A stretch of DNA of 64,000 nt. Source: Apibacter raozihei. GTDB lineage: Bacteria; Bacteroidota; Bacteroidia; Flavobacteriales; Weeksellaceae. Every line of letters starts with the position of its first letter. Position 1 is the stretch's first letter. The notes under the pieces are model-generated. The model was given only the letters and a program-made list of their open reading frames with translations. It did not search any database and had not been told where the DNA came from. The DNA lies in contig NZ_CP034930.1 in assembly GCF_004014855.1 (NCBI RefSeq), positions 3,143,716-3,207,715 on the forward strand. The letters are read 5' to 3'. The position numbers were made by a program, and so were the translations under genes. Positions 27,545 to 36,366 of this stretch are shown here, in pieces.

Positions 27545-28593
27545 TGTTGTTTATTTGTGTTATTATTTCTGTTTCGCAGATATTCATAGGTTACTTTAGG
27601 AACCAATTTTTTTATGTTCTCAACATCTCCTTTAAAATAAAGCTCTCTCACTCTGGATGCTGATATAGGAATATCCTGTAAAAGTTTACGTTCTTTAATT
27701 TCTACCGTTATTTTTGGATAATTTGAATCGTCTTTTTCCAACCAGTATTTCATGGCTTCGTTATATTGATTCGTTACTCCTGAGAATGGTTCACTTCCGA
27801 CAAACCTATGTGTGATGCGCAAAGCCGGACCTATAAAACGTCTAAATATTTTCAAATCTAATTCTAAATAGCTTTTTTCCACAACATCTTCATCTTTAAG
27901 AAAATAAGTTGGAAATGTTGCTCGTGAAATGATATATCGGGAACCTTCATGCAAGGTTATATTTTTTATATGTTTCACCCCTTCTGCTACGAGATTAAAT
28001 CTATCCCGGTAAGAAAAATAGGAAGCATCTTCTTTTACGATAAATACATGTACCCAATCACACTCTGAGGCCGATTTTTCAATCAAATATTGATGTCCTA
28101 GTGTAAATGGATTTGTATTTAATACAATGCTTCCTATTTTTTTTCCTTTTATATTTTTACTGTTTTCTTTTAATTTTTTACAATAATTTAGTAATCCGTT
28201 TTGTGTATTTTCCATTAAAACCACCAATCCTGGTACTGTTTCTATTTTGGTAAATCCACAGGCTTTAAACATCTTTTCATTTTCGGGTTTAGTATATAAA
28301 AATAATTCTGTGTAACCTAAGTCATATCCTATGTAGATAAGTTCTGTCATGAGTTTAAGTACTAATCCTTTCCCTCTTTCCTTTTTATCTATGGCTACAC
28401 ATTTTATAATACCACCTTCTGAAATTCCTCCGCAAGCAATTATGTCTTCATTTTTTTCAATTGTAATAAAGAATAGAATATCATGGCTTATTTCCAAATC
28501 ATTTTTTTCCAAAAATTTTTTAATGTTTTTTATATTTCCGCCTTGTGGTTTTAGTTCTATTTTTCTAATTGTATAAGAATTATAATTGCTCAT
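27535..28593 (-). CDS. citC: [Citrate (pro-3S)-lyase] ligase
   Basis: 352 residues. CitC uses ATP and acetate to acetylate the thiol of the citrate lyase carrier, activating the enzyme. An N-terminal GNAT-like domain (about 20-130; CVAIDKKERGKGLVLKLM) is followed by a nucleotidylyltransferase domain with VLNTNPFTLGHQYLIEKSA (ATP site, T-x-G-H) and the closing motif ISASRVRELY. Normal length. It follows the transporter gene by 16 bp. Confidence 0.95.
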   Translation of the reverse strand: MSNYNSYTIRKIELKPQGGNIKNIKKFLEKNDLEISHDILFFITIEKNEDIIACGGISEGGIIKCVAIDKKERGKGLVLKLMTELIYIGYDLGYTELFLYTKPENEKMFKACGFTKIETVPGLVVLMENTQNGLLNYCKKLKENSKNIKGKKIGSIVLNTNPFTLGHQYLIEKSASECDWVHVFIVKEDASYFSYRDRFNLVAEGVKHIKNITLHEGSRYIISRATFPTYFLKDEDVVEKSYLELDLKIFRRFIGPALRITHRFVGSEPFSGVTNQYNEAMKYWLEKDDSNYPKITVEIKERKLLQDIPISASRVRELYFKGDVENIKKLVPKVTYEYLRNRNNNTNKQQWK

Positions 28594-28609
28594 AACTTAA
28601 AATTTTATT

Positions 28610-30088
28610 CTATTTTAATATTCCTGAATTAACTAAAAACATCCACCAAAGAATACCTATGGTACAATGTATAATTAAACTTCCATAGCCTACAACACTA
28701 CCTACTTTCCACCATGATTTGGTATCGTTATAACCACAGGCCATTACGATAGGGGCAGCCGCTCCACCATAATGAGTTGTACATCCCCCATAAGCATTGG
28801 AGAATAAAATACCTATAGCTAATATATCATATGGTAATTTTAATGCTACTCCTAATAATCCGAATACTGAAACCATAGCGGCTACATAAGCGGCTCCAGA
28901 TGCAAAAATATATCTGATTACCACGCTAATGGCTAAAACTATTACGATACCTACCATTCCTTCGCCGCCTTGCATGAATGGAGCTATAAATTCTAATTTT
29001 TCAGCTAATGTTTCTCCTAGCCATTTGAAAAAATCTACTTGAGTTAATACTCCGGAAAGACCTATAATTCCACCATACCAAACTAGTGTACTCCATCCTC
29101 CTTTGCTTTTCAGGATATCATCCCAACTAATAACATTGGTAATTAATAATATAGCCATTGCAGCAAGAGCTACAGATGCAGAATTAACTCCTGTCATTTT
29201 TCCAAAAATCCATCCTAATAGAGCAATAACAAACACTCCACATAATATCATTTCTTTTGTACTCATTGGGCCTAATTCTTCCAACCCATTTTTCGCAATA
29301 GTTTTATTGTCTACTTTTTTCATTTCGGGTGTACAAAACTTGTAAACAACTAGTGGTGTTAAAAACAAACATAACAATCCGGGAACCGAAGCGAACACCA
29401 TCCACTGTACCCATGATAAATTAAACTCAGGATTTATCTTGTTTAAAAGTTCTAATGCTAATGCATTGGGAGCCATTGCTGTTAGAAATATATAACTGGT
29501 AGTTTTAGTTACCATATATACATTTAATAATAAATACTTTCCGGCTTTATCTGGTGATTTTTCGGGATCAGAGCCTAAGGCAGCAGCTACTCCATTAAAT
29601 ATCGGCGTGATTACTCCGCCTGCTCTTGCTGTATTGGAAGGCATTGCAGGAGAAAGTAATAATTCTAAAAAGACATTTACATATCCTAATTTTAAGGTAC
29701 TACTACCTATCATCCCTATTAAATTATAGGCTATTCTTTTACCTAATCCGGTTATTACAAACGATACACTTAATGAAAAAGCAGAAAATACCAACCAAGT
29801 TGTTGTAGAAGCATATCCTCCTAATACTTTTTTCATTTCAATAAGCGATTTTGCCCCTTCTGGTAAACTTTTATTATAAATACCTATAAAAATTGCAGAA
29901 ACAGCTATGGCTGCTAATAAAATTACGGGCTCTTTATAAGGCTTCATTACTAATCCGACAATTGCCGCTAAGTAGACACCGAATAATTTCCAAGCTATAG
30001 GCTGCAATCCTTCGGGATGAGGAGTTATACAAGTGATAACAACTATTAGTATTAAAACTCCAAGTTTTATAATTTTTGATTTGTCCAT
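28610..30088 (-). CDS. citT: DASS-family di/tricarboxylate transporter, probable citrate/succinate antiporter
   Basis: 492 residues with about 12-13 membrane helices. The DASS signature PSNTARAGGVITPIFNG and a second-half counterpart around GGCTTHYGGAAAPIVMACGY mark the two substrate-binding repeats. E. coli CitT and the Haemophilus homologue next to citrate lyase exchange citrate for succinate. Located between a porin and citC, it is the likely inner-membrane entry for the operon. Whether it takes citrate, aconitate or tartrate-like acids cannot be read from sequence. Confidence 0.88.
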   Translation of the reverse strand: MDKSKIIKLGVLILIVVITCITPHPEGLQPIAWKLFGVYLAAIVGLVMKPYKEPVILLAAIAVSAIFIGIYNKSLPEGAKSLIEMKKVLGGYASTTTWLVFSAFSLSVSFVITGLGKRIAYNLIGMIGSSTLKLGYVNVFLELLLSPAMPSNTARAGGVITPIFNGVAAALGSDPEKSPDKAGKYLLLNVYMVTKTTSYIFLTAMAPNALALELLNKINPEFNLSWVQWMVFASVPGLLCLFLTPLVVYKFCTPEMKKVDNKTIAKNGLEELGPMSTKEMILCGVFVIALLGWIFGKMTGVNSASVALAAMAILLITNVISWDDILKSKGGWSTLVWYGGIIGLSGVLTQVDFFKWLGETLAEKLEFIAPFMQGGEGMVGIVIVLAISVVIRYIFASGAAYVAAMVSVFGLLGVALKLPYDILAIGILFSNAYGGCTTHYGGAAAPIVMACGYNDTKSWWKVGSVVGYGSLIIHCTIGILWWMFLVNSGILK

Positions 30089-30113
30089 TTGTTGTGTTAT
30101 TTATTTTAAATAG

Positions 30114-31310
30114 TTATATTTTAATTTCCATTGAAACGGCTAGGGTATTGGAGTGTAAGTCCTGCCCTCTATCACCGGCTTTTTTATAGACTTTGTAATT
30201 GAAGTTGGGTGAAATTTTAACACCTTTTGCGATAATGTATTCAAGTCCAAATATAAACATGTCTGTATGTCCTGTAAATGCCTTGTTATCTGCATTAAAA
30301 AAATCATATCCTGAATAATATGATTCCGGAAGACTTGTACTGTATACATCTGCTCTTCCAAATATTTTTATTTGTTTCGTAATTTTTCCATTAAGAAATA
30401 GTGAGTATCCGTATTTATCAACTTCAGCAGCTCCGTCATTAAATACTTTACTTAATTCTGCACCGGCAGATATTTTGGAATTTCTGTATCCTATAAGTGC
30501 TGTTGCATACATTCTGTCTTTTCTATGAAGGTTTTCACCTGTTTTAATATCAAATAGAGGTCTTATGATCATATTTTTAAATGGTGTTATAGTAGCTGCT
30601 ACCACATACTGATACATATTATCTTTAGATATTTTCCTAAAACCTTCTCCTTTTAGAATTGCTGCATCTACAGATAAATATGGAGCTATTTTATAAACTC
30701 CTGTAATACCTATATCTGCACCTCTGGCTAAACCGTTTGCTATTGGAAAGCTTTTATTAATATATCTGTTTTCCCAATATTGTAAAGGAATAACCACATG
30801 GGGAGTAGCAAACATTCCTGCAGTGACAGATACTTTTTCTGTTTCATATTTTATATACACGTTTTTAAGTGCGGGTGTTTTTAAACTTTGAACGTTTTCT
30901 TTTCCTATTTGTGCTAATGTTCCTTCCGGAGTAGCATCAATCATAATCCTGGTAGATAGATTTTCAGTTATCTGATAATCGTAACCTAAATAACTTCTTG
31001 CAATATCAAAACCTTGTCTTCTGTCACTTTTATTTTCTAAACTGTTTGCATACCCCATAAAAATTCTCCCGAAAACTCTTCCTTTGGGTTTGAATTCAGT
31101 AGATTCTTTTTTTGTTTCTGATACAGAATTGTTGTTGAGTGAAGAAGTATTTTGAGCCTGAAGTATTTTCATTTGCTCTTGTAATTCTTTTATTTGTTGC
31201 TGTTGTTGTTCCATTTGTTTTTGATAGTTTATATGAATACTATCATTTTTTTGTGCTTTTATAAGGCTGATTGTAAAAGCAAAAACTATTAAAAAGATTT
31301 TTTTTTCCAT
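30114..31310 (-). CDS. Outer membrane porin of the OprO/OprP type
   Basis: 398 residues. Signal peptide about 1-19 (cleavage after IKAQ); then a Gln/Lys-rich coiled coil (about 30-58) of the kind that trimerises porins, a linker, and a beta-barrel from about 75 with alternating hydrophobic strands (RVFGRIFMGYAN, FDIARSYLGYDYQI, GLARGADIGITGVYKI) and a C-terminal strand ending MEIKI. Family members are anion-selective. Its place between acnB and citT (45 and 25 bp) suggests it admits citrate or other tricarboxylates; this is inferred from context. Confidence 0.82.
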   Translation of the reverse strand: MEKKIFLIVFAFTISLIKAQKNDSIHINYQKQMEQQQQQIKELQEQMKILQAQNTSSLNNNSVSETKKESTEFKPKGRVFGRIFMGYANSLENKSDRRQGFDIARSYLGYDYQITENLSTRIMIDATPEGTLAQIGKENVQSLKTPALKNVYIKYETEKVSVTAGMFATPHVVIPLQYWENRYINKSFPIANGLARGADIGITGVYKIAPYLSVDAAILKGEGFRKISKDNMYQYVVAATITPFKNMIIRPLFDIKTGENLHRKDRMYATALIGYRNSKISAGAELSKVFNDGAAEVDKYGYSLFLNGKITKQIKIFGRADVYSTSLPESYYSGYDFFNADNKAFTGHTDMFIFGLEYIIAKGVKISPNFNYKVYKKAGDRGQDLHSNTLAVSMEIKI

Positions 31311-31354
31311 ACAGTGATTGTTTTAGCTATTTTCATGTGAGTAGTTGTAATTTT

Positions 31355-33934
31355 TTAGTTTTTTAAGTCTGTATAATAATCTGACATTGTACTAAAATCC
31401 AGATACTTATATATTTTTTTCTCATTTTCTGAAAGTACTTTTATGTGGGTCGTATACTCATCTATTGAAGGAAGTCTTCCTAATAGCGAACTAACAGCAG
31501 CTAATTCGGCAGAGGCCAGATATACTCTGGCATTAGTTCCTAATCTATTCGGGAAATTTCGTGTAGAAGTGGATATTACATTAGTTCCTTCTTTTACTCT
31601 GGCCTGATTTCCCATACATAAAGAACATCCGGGTATTTCAATTCTAGTCCCTGCTGAACAAAATGTATTATAAAGTCCCTCTTCTTTTAATTCTTTTTGA
31701 TCCATTCGCGTAGGAGGGCTAATCCATAATTTGCTTTTCAGCTCTTTTTTACTTTGTTTTATTATTTCTGAGGCTGCTCTAAAATGCCCTATATTAGTCA
31801 TACATGAACCAATAAATACTTCATCAATAGTTCCTTCATTTATTTCTGATAATAATCTGGCATCATCCGGATCGTTAGGAACACAAAGTATCGGCTCTTT
31901 TATTTCATTCATATCAATGGTAAGAATCGCTGCATATTCCGCATCTTTATCTGCTTTTAGTAATTTAGGTTTTGATAACCATTCTTCCATTTGCTGAATT
32001 CTCTTTTCTATAGTTTTAGAGCATTCATATCCTTCTGTAATCATCCATTTTAAGAGAGCTATATTAGATTCTATGTATTCTTTAACTTTATTTTCTCCTA
32101 ATTCAATAGTACATGCTGCTGCTGAACGTTCTGCTGAAGCATCAGCCAATTCAAAAGCTTGTTCCATTGTTAAGTCAGAAAGTCCTTCTATTTCTAATAT
32201 ACGTCCAGAAAAAACATTCTTTTTCCCTTTTTTGTCTATAGTTAATAAACCTTCTTTAGTTGCATAGTAAGGTATTGCGTGTACTAAATCCCGTAAAGTA
32301 ATTCCTTCTTGTCTTGTTCCTGTAAATCTGACCAATACAGATTCTGGCATATCTAAGGGTATTACTCCAGTTGCTGCTGCAAAAGCAACTAATCCTGATC
32401 CTCCGGGAAAAGATATTCCCATCGGAAATCTAGTATGTGAATCTCCACCCGTGCCTACAGTATCCGGAATAATCATTCTGTTTAGCCAGGAATGGATAAT
32501 TCCATCTCCAGGTCTAAGCACTATTCCTTCTCTTTCTATAAAAAACTGGGGGAGTGTTTGTTGTAATTTTATATCTGCTAACTTAGGATAGGCTGCAGTG
32601 TGACAGAAAGATTGCATAACAAGATCTGCAGAAAATTTAAGGCAAGCCAGATCCTTTAATTCATCTCTGGTCATGGAACCTGTTGTATCCTGTGAACCTA
32701 CGGAACTTATTTTAGGCTCGCAATATTCTCCTGGTCTAATTCCTGTTACTCCGCATGCTTTACCTACAATTTTTTGAGCTAAAGAATATCCTCTGTTTGA
32801 AGCTGGTATTTGTATATTTTTTCTAAATACATCATTTGCCGGAAGATTTAAAAATTCTCTAGCCTTAGCTGTAAGTTTTCTACCTATAATGAGAGATATT
32901 CTTCCTCCCGCTCTTACTTCATCAAATAATACCGGATTTTTTATTTCAAATTTTGTAATTAATTCATTTGTACTATGTTTTCTAATTTCTCCTGCATATG
33001 GATAAATATCTATTACATCTCCTGTATTAAGCTGAGAAACATCTACATCTTCAATAGGTAATGCTCCGGAATCTTCCATTGTATTAAAAAATATAGGTGC
33101 TATTTTTCCGGCTAACACTACTCCTCGTCTTCTTTTATTGGGTACAAAAGGGATATCTTCTCCTATATGCCATAAAACAGAATTGGTTGCTGATTTTCTT
33201 GAAGACCCTGTCCCCACTACATCTCCTACGAATACTAAAGGATATTCTTCTTCTTTAAGTTTATTTAGTAAAGAAACAGGCCCTATTTCACCTTCTTTAT
33301 CCGGAACGTTGTCTGTACGAGACATTTTTAACATTGAAAGTGCATGAAGAGGAATATCTGATCTACACCAGGCTTCTTGCGCAGGAGACAAATCATCTGT
33401 ATTGATTTCTCCTGAAACTTTAAATACTTTCATTGTCAACTTTTCAGAAACTTCTTTGTTGTGAGTAAACCATTCAGCATCTGCCCATTTTTGAATTACT
33501 TTCTGAGCGTAAAGATTTCCTTGTTGAGCTTTTTCTTTTATAGCTTCAAATCCGTCAAAAATCAAAAGAGTATGTGAAAGCTGTTTCACCGCCAATTCTG
33601 CCAATTCTTCTATATCTAAAGCTTCAATCAGTGGTTGTATATTATACCCCCCCTGCATACTGCCTAAAATTTCAACCGCTTTGAGTCGGGAAATTACAGG
33701 ACTAGTAATTTGTCCTTTACTAATTTTATCCAAAAATTCTGCTTTAATTTTAGCGGCTTCATCAACTCCTGGCGGTACCCTATTAATTAAGAGATTTAAA
33801 AATTCTTCTTCTTGTTCTTTAGAAGGATTTTTTAGCAAATTAACCAACTCATTTGTATAAGATACATTTAATGGTAATGGAGGTATTCCTCTTGCCTCTC
33901 TTTCTGCTAAATGAGCATAATATTTTTCGTTCAT
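31355..33934 (-). CDS. acnB: Aconitate hydratase B (bifunctional aconitase/2-methylisocitrate dehydratase)
   Basis: 859 residues from the Met at 33934 (MNEKYYAHLAEREARG), which aligns with the E. coli AcnB start; six upstream in-frame codons from 33952 sit where the promoter places the 5' end. Order: N-terminal HEAT-like domain (about 1-155), swivel domain (FKVSGEINTDDLSPAQ), then the three aconitase core domains. Iron-sulfur ligands are seen in IGSCMTNIGHFRAA and GCSLCMGNQARV; GGDSHTRFPMGISFPGGSG is the active-site loop. First gene of the operon; it hydrates aconitate to citrate or the reverse. Confidence 0.96.
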   Translation of the reverse strand: MNEKYYAHLAEREARGIPPLPLNVSYTNELVNLLKNPSKEQEEEFLNLLINRVPPGVDEAAKIKAEFLDKISKGQITSPVISRLKAVEILGSMQGGYNIQPLIEALDIEELAELAVKQLSHTLLIFDGFEAIKEKAQQGNLYAQKVIQKWADAEWFTHNKEVSEKLTMKVFKVSGEINTDDLSPAQEAWCRSDIPLHALSMLKMSRTDNVPDKEGEIGPVSLLNKLKEEEYPLVFVGDVVGTGSSRKSATNSVLWHIGEDIPFVPNKRRRGVVLAGKIAPIFFNTMEDSGALPIEDVDVSQLNTGDVIDIYPYAGEIRKHSTNELITKFEIKNPVLFDEVRAGGRISLIIGRKLTAKAREFLNLPANDVFRKNIQIPASNRGYSLAQKIVGKACGVTGIRPGEYCEPKISSVGSQDTTGSMTRDELKDLACLKFSADLVMQSFCHTAAYPKLADIKLQQTLPQFFIEREGIVLRPGDGIIHSWLNRMIIPDTVGTGGDSHTRFPMGISFPGGSGLVAFAAATGVIPLDMPESVLVRFTGTRQEGITLRDLVHAIPYYATKEGLLTIDKKGKKNVFSGRILEIEGLSDLTMEQAFELADASAERSAAACTIELGENKVKEYIESNIALLKWMITEGYECSKTIEKRIQQMEEWLSKPKLLKADKDAEYAAILTIDMNEIKEPILCVPNDPDDARLLSEINEGTIDEVFIGSCMTNIGHFRAASEIIKQSKKELKSKLWISPPTRMDQKELKEEGLYNTFCSAGTRIEIPGCSLCMGNQARVKEGTNVISTSTRNFPNRLGTNARVYLASAELAAVSSLLGRLPSIDEYTTHIKVLSENEKKIYKYLDFSTMSDYYTDLKN

Positions 33935-33959
33935 ACTTTCGATATATTTCAATACTCGA

Positions 33960-33967
33960 CAAAATTA
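33960..33967 (-). promoter_or_regulatory. Putative -7 box (P1) of the acnB-cit operon
   Basis: TAATTTTG on the minus strand matches TAnnTTTG and lies 26 bp before the acnB ATG. The duplicated segment upstream carries TACTTTTG at the matching place (34251-34258), so two promoters in tandem are possible. Confidence 0.5.
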
Positions 33968-34001
33968 TTACTTTTAAACCATTAAGTAAATAATATGAAC
34001 A

Positions 34002-34015
34002 ATGATTCATATCAT
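34002..34015. promoter_or_regulatory. CRP/FNR-like palindrome upstream of acnB (proximal copy)
   Basis: On the minus strand ATGAT-ATGA-ATCAT, a 5-4-5 palindrome like the TTGAT-N4-ATCAA box of FNR proteins. It is centred about 45 bp upstream of the -7 box. The distal copy, at 34293-34306, reads ATGAT-ATGT-ATCAT at the same distance from its own -7 box. Conservation in both copies while neighbouring bases differ supports function. Confidence 0.5.
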
Positions 34016-34220
34016 ATCAAAATTAACAAAAAAAAAGAGATAAACTAAAGATTTCTTTATACTTAATATAAATTATTAATTTATACAATTCCTATGAATT
34101 ATTTAATTAAAAAATTCTACAATTAATAAAACAAGTATATTTAACACTAACTAAACACTTTATAATAAGAAAGTTACTTACAATCTTCTGGTTTAGTTAT
34201 AATTTTTAAGAAGGTTACTA

Positions 34221-34334
34221 TTCATTCTTTCGATATATTTCAATGCTCAACAAAAGTATTACGTTTTAATCAATTTAGATACATCATAAGAAATGATACA
34301 TATCATATCATTGTAAATAAAAAAATGGGATAAA
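34221..34334. repeat. Duplicated acnB promoter segment, distal copy with a dead 5' coding end
   Basis: Similar to 33930-34045, including the -7 box (34251-34258), the palindrome (34293-34306) and an ending GGGATAAAT. On the minus strand it retains the first acnB-like codons (KYIERMN) and then runs quickly to a stop, so the coding part is a remnant while the promoter part looks intact. Confidence 0.7.
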
Positions 34335-34829
34335 TAAAATATTTTCTTCTAAGAAAATTGAAGTTTTGATTTAAGCTGTTAAATAAATAATTTTCAATAC
34401 TTAATACGAATTTGGATTAGGTATATTATAGTTTTCTCAAAGACTTTTGAATTGATGTATAAATAGCCATGATACGGATTTGTTAAATTATAAAATATTG
34501 ATTCGTTAAACCGACAACTATTTTAATATATAATATTTTATTACGATTAATTGTAAACTACACAATTCATTATATAAAAATTCACATCTATGTAACTTAC
34601 CTCTATAGTCCTGATATTTTATATAAATTATATGAATGAATATTTTTTAAAGCATTATCGTATGTGTCTAAACTTTGATTTATCTGATGTATACATAGAC
34701 CGGAAAAGAGTTAGTGTGCTATTTTATATATGTATCCAACAAATTATTTATCCCTATTTTTATTTACGTTTTTAAATAATGATTTACATAATGTATAAAT
34801 TAGTTAAAAATTTGTATTAATTTTGAATT
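34335..34829. other. AT-rich intergenic region between the acnB promoters and the methyltransferase gene
   Basis: About 495 bases without a credible gene. A TAATTTTG box at 34818-34825 lies only 5 bases before the methyltransferase ATG, which would make that transcript nearly leaderless. Nothing else stands out. Confidence 0.4.
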
Positions 34830-35552
34830 ATGGATTGGTTTGCAGAATGGTTTAATACTCCCTATTATCATATTTTATATAAAAACCGCGATGACAGGGA
34901 GGCTCAGGAATTTATTTCCTATCTACTAAAATATTTATCTATTTCTACAGATAAAAAGATATTAGATCTGGCTTGTGGAAAAGGAAGGCATAGTATTTTC
35001 CTTAACAAGCTGGGATATGATGTTACTGGAGTTGATTTAGCTTCTCAAAGCATAAAAGAGGCTAAACTATTTGAAAACGATCGTTTAAAATTTCATGTGG
35101 GAGATATGAGAAATCCTAATTTTCCCAATTCCTTTTCAGTTGTATTCAATTTATTTACCAGCTTTGGATATTTCAGTGATGAAGAAGACAATTACAGAGT
35201 TTATAAATCTGTATATGAACAAATAAGAGAAAATGGAATCTTTGTCATGGATTTTATGAACGCTTCTCTTGTGGAGAATGATTTAATTCCGAAGGAAGAT
35301 AAAATAGTGGATGGTATTACATTTCACCTTGAAAGAAAAGTTGAAAATGATTTTGTTATAAAAGATATTACCTTTTCTGACCAAGGTAAGGATTATCATT
35401 ATCAGGAACGTGTGAAAGGTTTTAAATTAAATTATTTTAAAAAACTGGGTGAAAAAGTAGGTTTTACACTTACGGATGTATTTGGAGATTACCAACTCAA
35501 TGAATTTAATGAATCTAAATCGCCAAGACTAATTTTAATTTTTAAGAAATAG
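34830..35552 (+). CDS. Class I SAM-dependent methyltransferase
   Basis: 240 residues with a Rossmann-type methyltransferase domain. Motif I is LDLACGKGRHSIFLNKLG (about 51-68), followed by VTGVDLASQSIKEAK (acidic residue binding the ribose) and FHVGDMRNPNF. A C-terminal antiparallel region (ITFHLERKVENDF) is seen in small-molecule methyltransferases of this type. Substrate unknown. The ZIP transporter gene starts at the very next base after its stop, so the two are one operon. Confidence 0.85.
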   Translation: MDWFAEWFNTPYYHILYKNRDDREAQEFISYLLKYLSISTDKKILDLACGKGRHSIFLNKLGYDVTGVDLASQSIKEAKLFENDRLKFHVGDMRNPNFPNSFSVVFNLFTSFGYFSDEEDNYRVYKSVYEQIRENGIFVMDFMNASLVENDLIPKEDKIVDGITFHLERKVENDFVIKDITFSDQGKDYHYQERVKGFKLNYFKKLGEKVGFTLTDVFGDYQLNEFNESKSPRLILIFKK

Positions 35553-36281
35553 ATGGATTATGCTATCTTAATTTTAGCGGTAGTACTAGGTGCTGCCATT
35601 GCTTACTATTTTCAAAATAATGCAAAGTTCAGTAAAAATTTACTTATGTTTAGTGCCGGTTTGTTACTGGCAATTACAGTTTTGGACATGTTTCCTTCTT
35701 TATACTATAACGGAGGAGCACATGCCGGTCTTTGGATCATAGTAGGGGTTGGATTACAACTTATTCTTGAAGGTCTGTCTAAAGGAATTGAACATGGACA
35801 TCTTCATCATCATAAAAGCAGTCATAACGGAAACAACATTATTCCACTTAGTGTTATGCTTGGTCTTTTTATTCATTCTTTTTTAGAAGGTACTCCTATT
35901 ATTGATGCACAATCCGGAATACATTTACACGGAGGACATTCGCATCATCATTCTCACTCTAATATTTTATGGGCATTAAGCATTCACAAAGTATCTGAAT
36001 CAATTGTACTGGCTACTTTTCTTTTTTCTCTCAACATTAAAAGAATTTATCAGTTTCTTATACTTGTGTTTTTTGCCATTTCTGCTCCCATTGGTGCTTT
36101 CGTCGGTTCTTTTTTAAATCCTTCCTGGTATCCAAATGTTTTAGGAATTGTTGCAGGGATTTTCCTTCATATTTCTTCAGTTATTATTTTTGAAAGCAAT
36201 GAAAAACATAATCTAAACTGGCAAAAACTTGTTTTGGTTTTCAGCGGTATGATTTTAGGTATAATTATTTCTCTTATATAA
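35553..36281 (+). CDS. ZIP-family divalent metal transporter
   Basis: 242 residues and about seven to eight helices. Metal-binding helices carry HSFLEG (108-113) and HKVSES (145-150), the two ZIP signature motifs. Histidine-rich loops at 81-91 (HGHLHHHK) and 124-136 (HLHGGHSHHHSHS) probably bind zinc or another metal. ZIP proteins bring Zn, Fe or Mn into the cytoplasm. It directly follows the methyltransferase gene and ends at a shared terminator. Confidence 0.88.
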   Translation: MDYAILILAVVLGAAIAYYFQNNAKFSKNLLMFSAGLLLAITVLDMFPSLYYNGGAHAGLWIIVGVGLQLILEGLSKGIEHGHLHHHKSSHNGNNIIPLSVMLGLFIHSFLEGTPIIDAQSGIHLHGGHSHHHSHSNILWALSIHKVSESIVLATFLFSLNIKRIYQFLILVFFAISAPIGAFVGSFLNPSWYPNVLGIVAGIFLHISSVIIFESNEKHNLNWQKLVLVFSGMILGIIISLI

Positions 36282-36286
36282 ATAAA

Positions 36287-36318
36287 AAAAACTTCCCTAA
36301 AATTTTAGGGAAGTTTTT
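36287..36318. terminator. Bidirectional terminator between ZIP gene and FHS transporter gene
   Basis: A-run, ACTTCCCTAAAA, then TTTTAGGGAAGT and T-run: a nearly loopless perfect palindrome between convergent genes. Confidence 0.85.
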
Positions 36319-36366
36319 ATAATATTATATAGAAATATTTAAATATCTTGAATAACCCGATATTAT

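Larger units (their letters stand above)
33930..34045. repeat. Duplicated acnB promoter segment, proximal copy
   Basis: About 115 bases from inside acnB codon 2 through the -7 box and palindrome to an A-rich stretch ending GAGATAAAC. It is repeated imperfectly 291 bp upstream. The first 40 bases differ at only four positions. Confidence 0.75.

Noticed and set aside
33935-33952. Upstream Met of acnB
   Set aside because: It falls at the expected transcript start and adds residues absent from E. coli AcnB.
34818-34825. TAATTTTG box 5 bases before the methyltransferase ATG
   Set aside because: It would need a leaderless transcript and lacks a -33 element; chance match in AT-rich DNA is likely.
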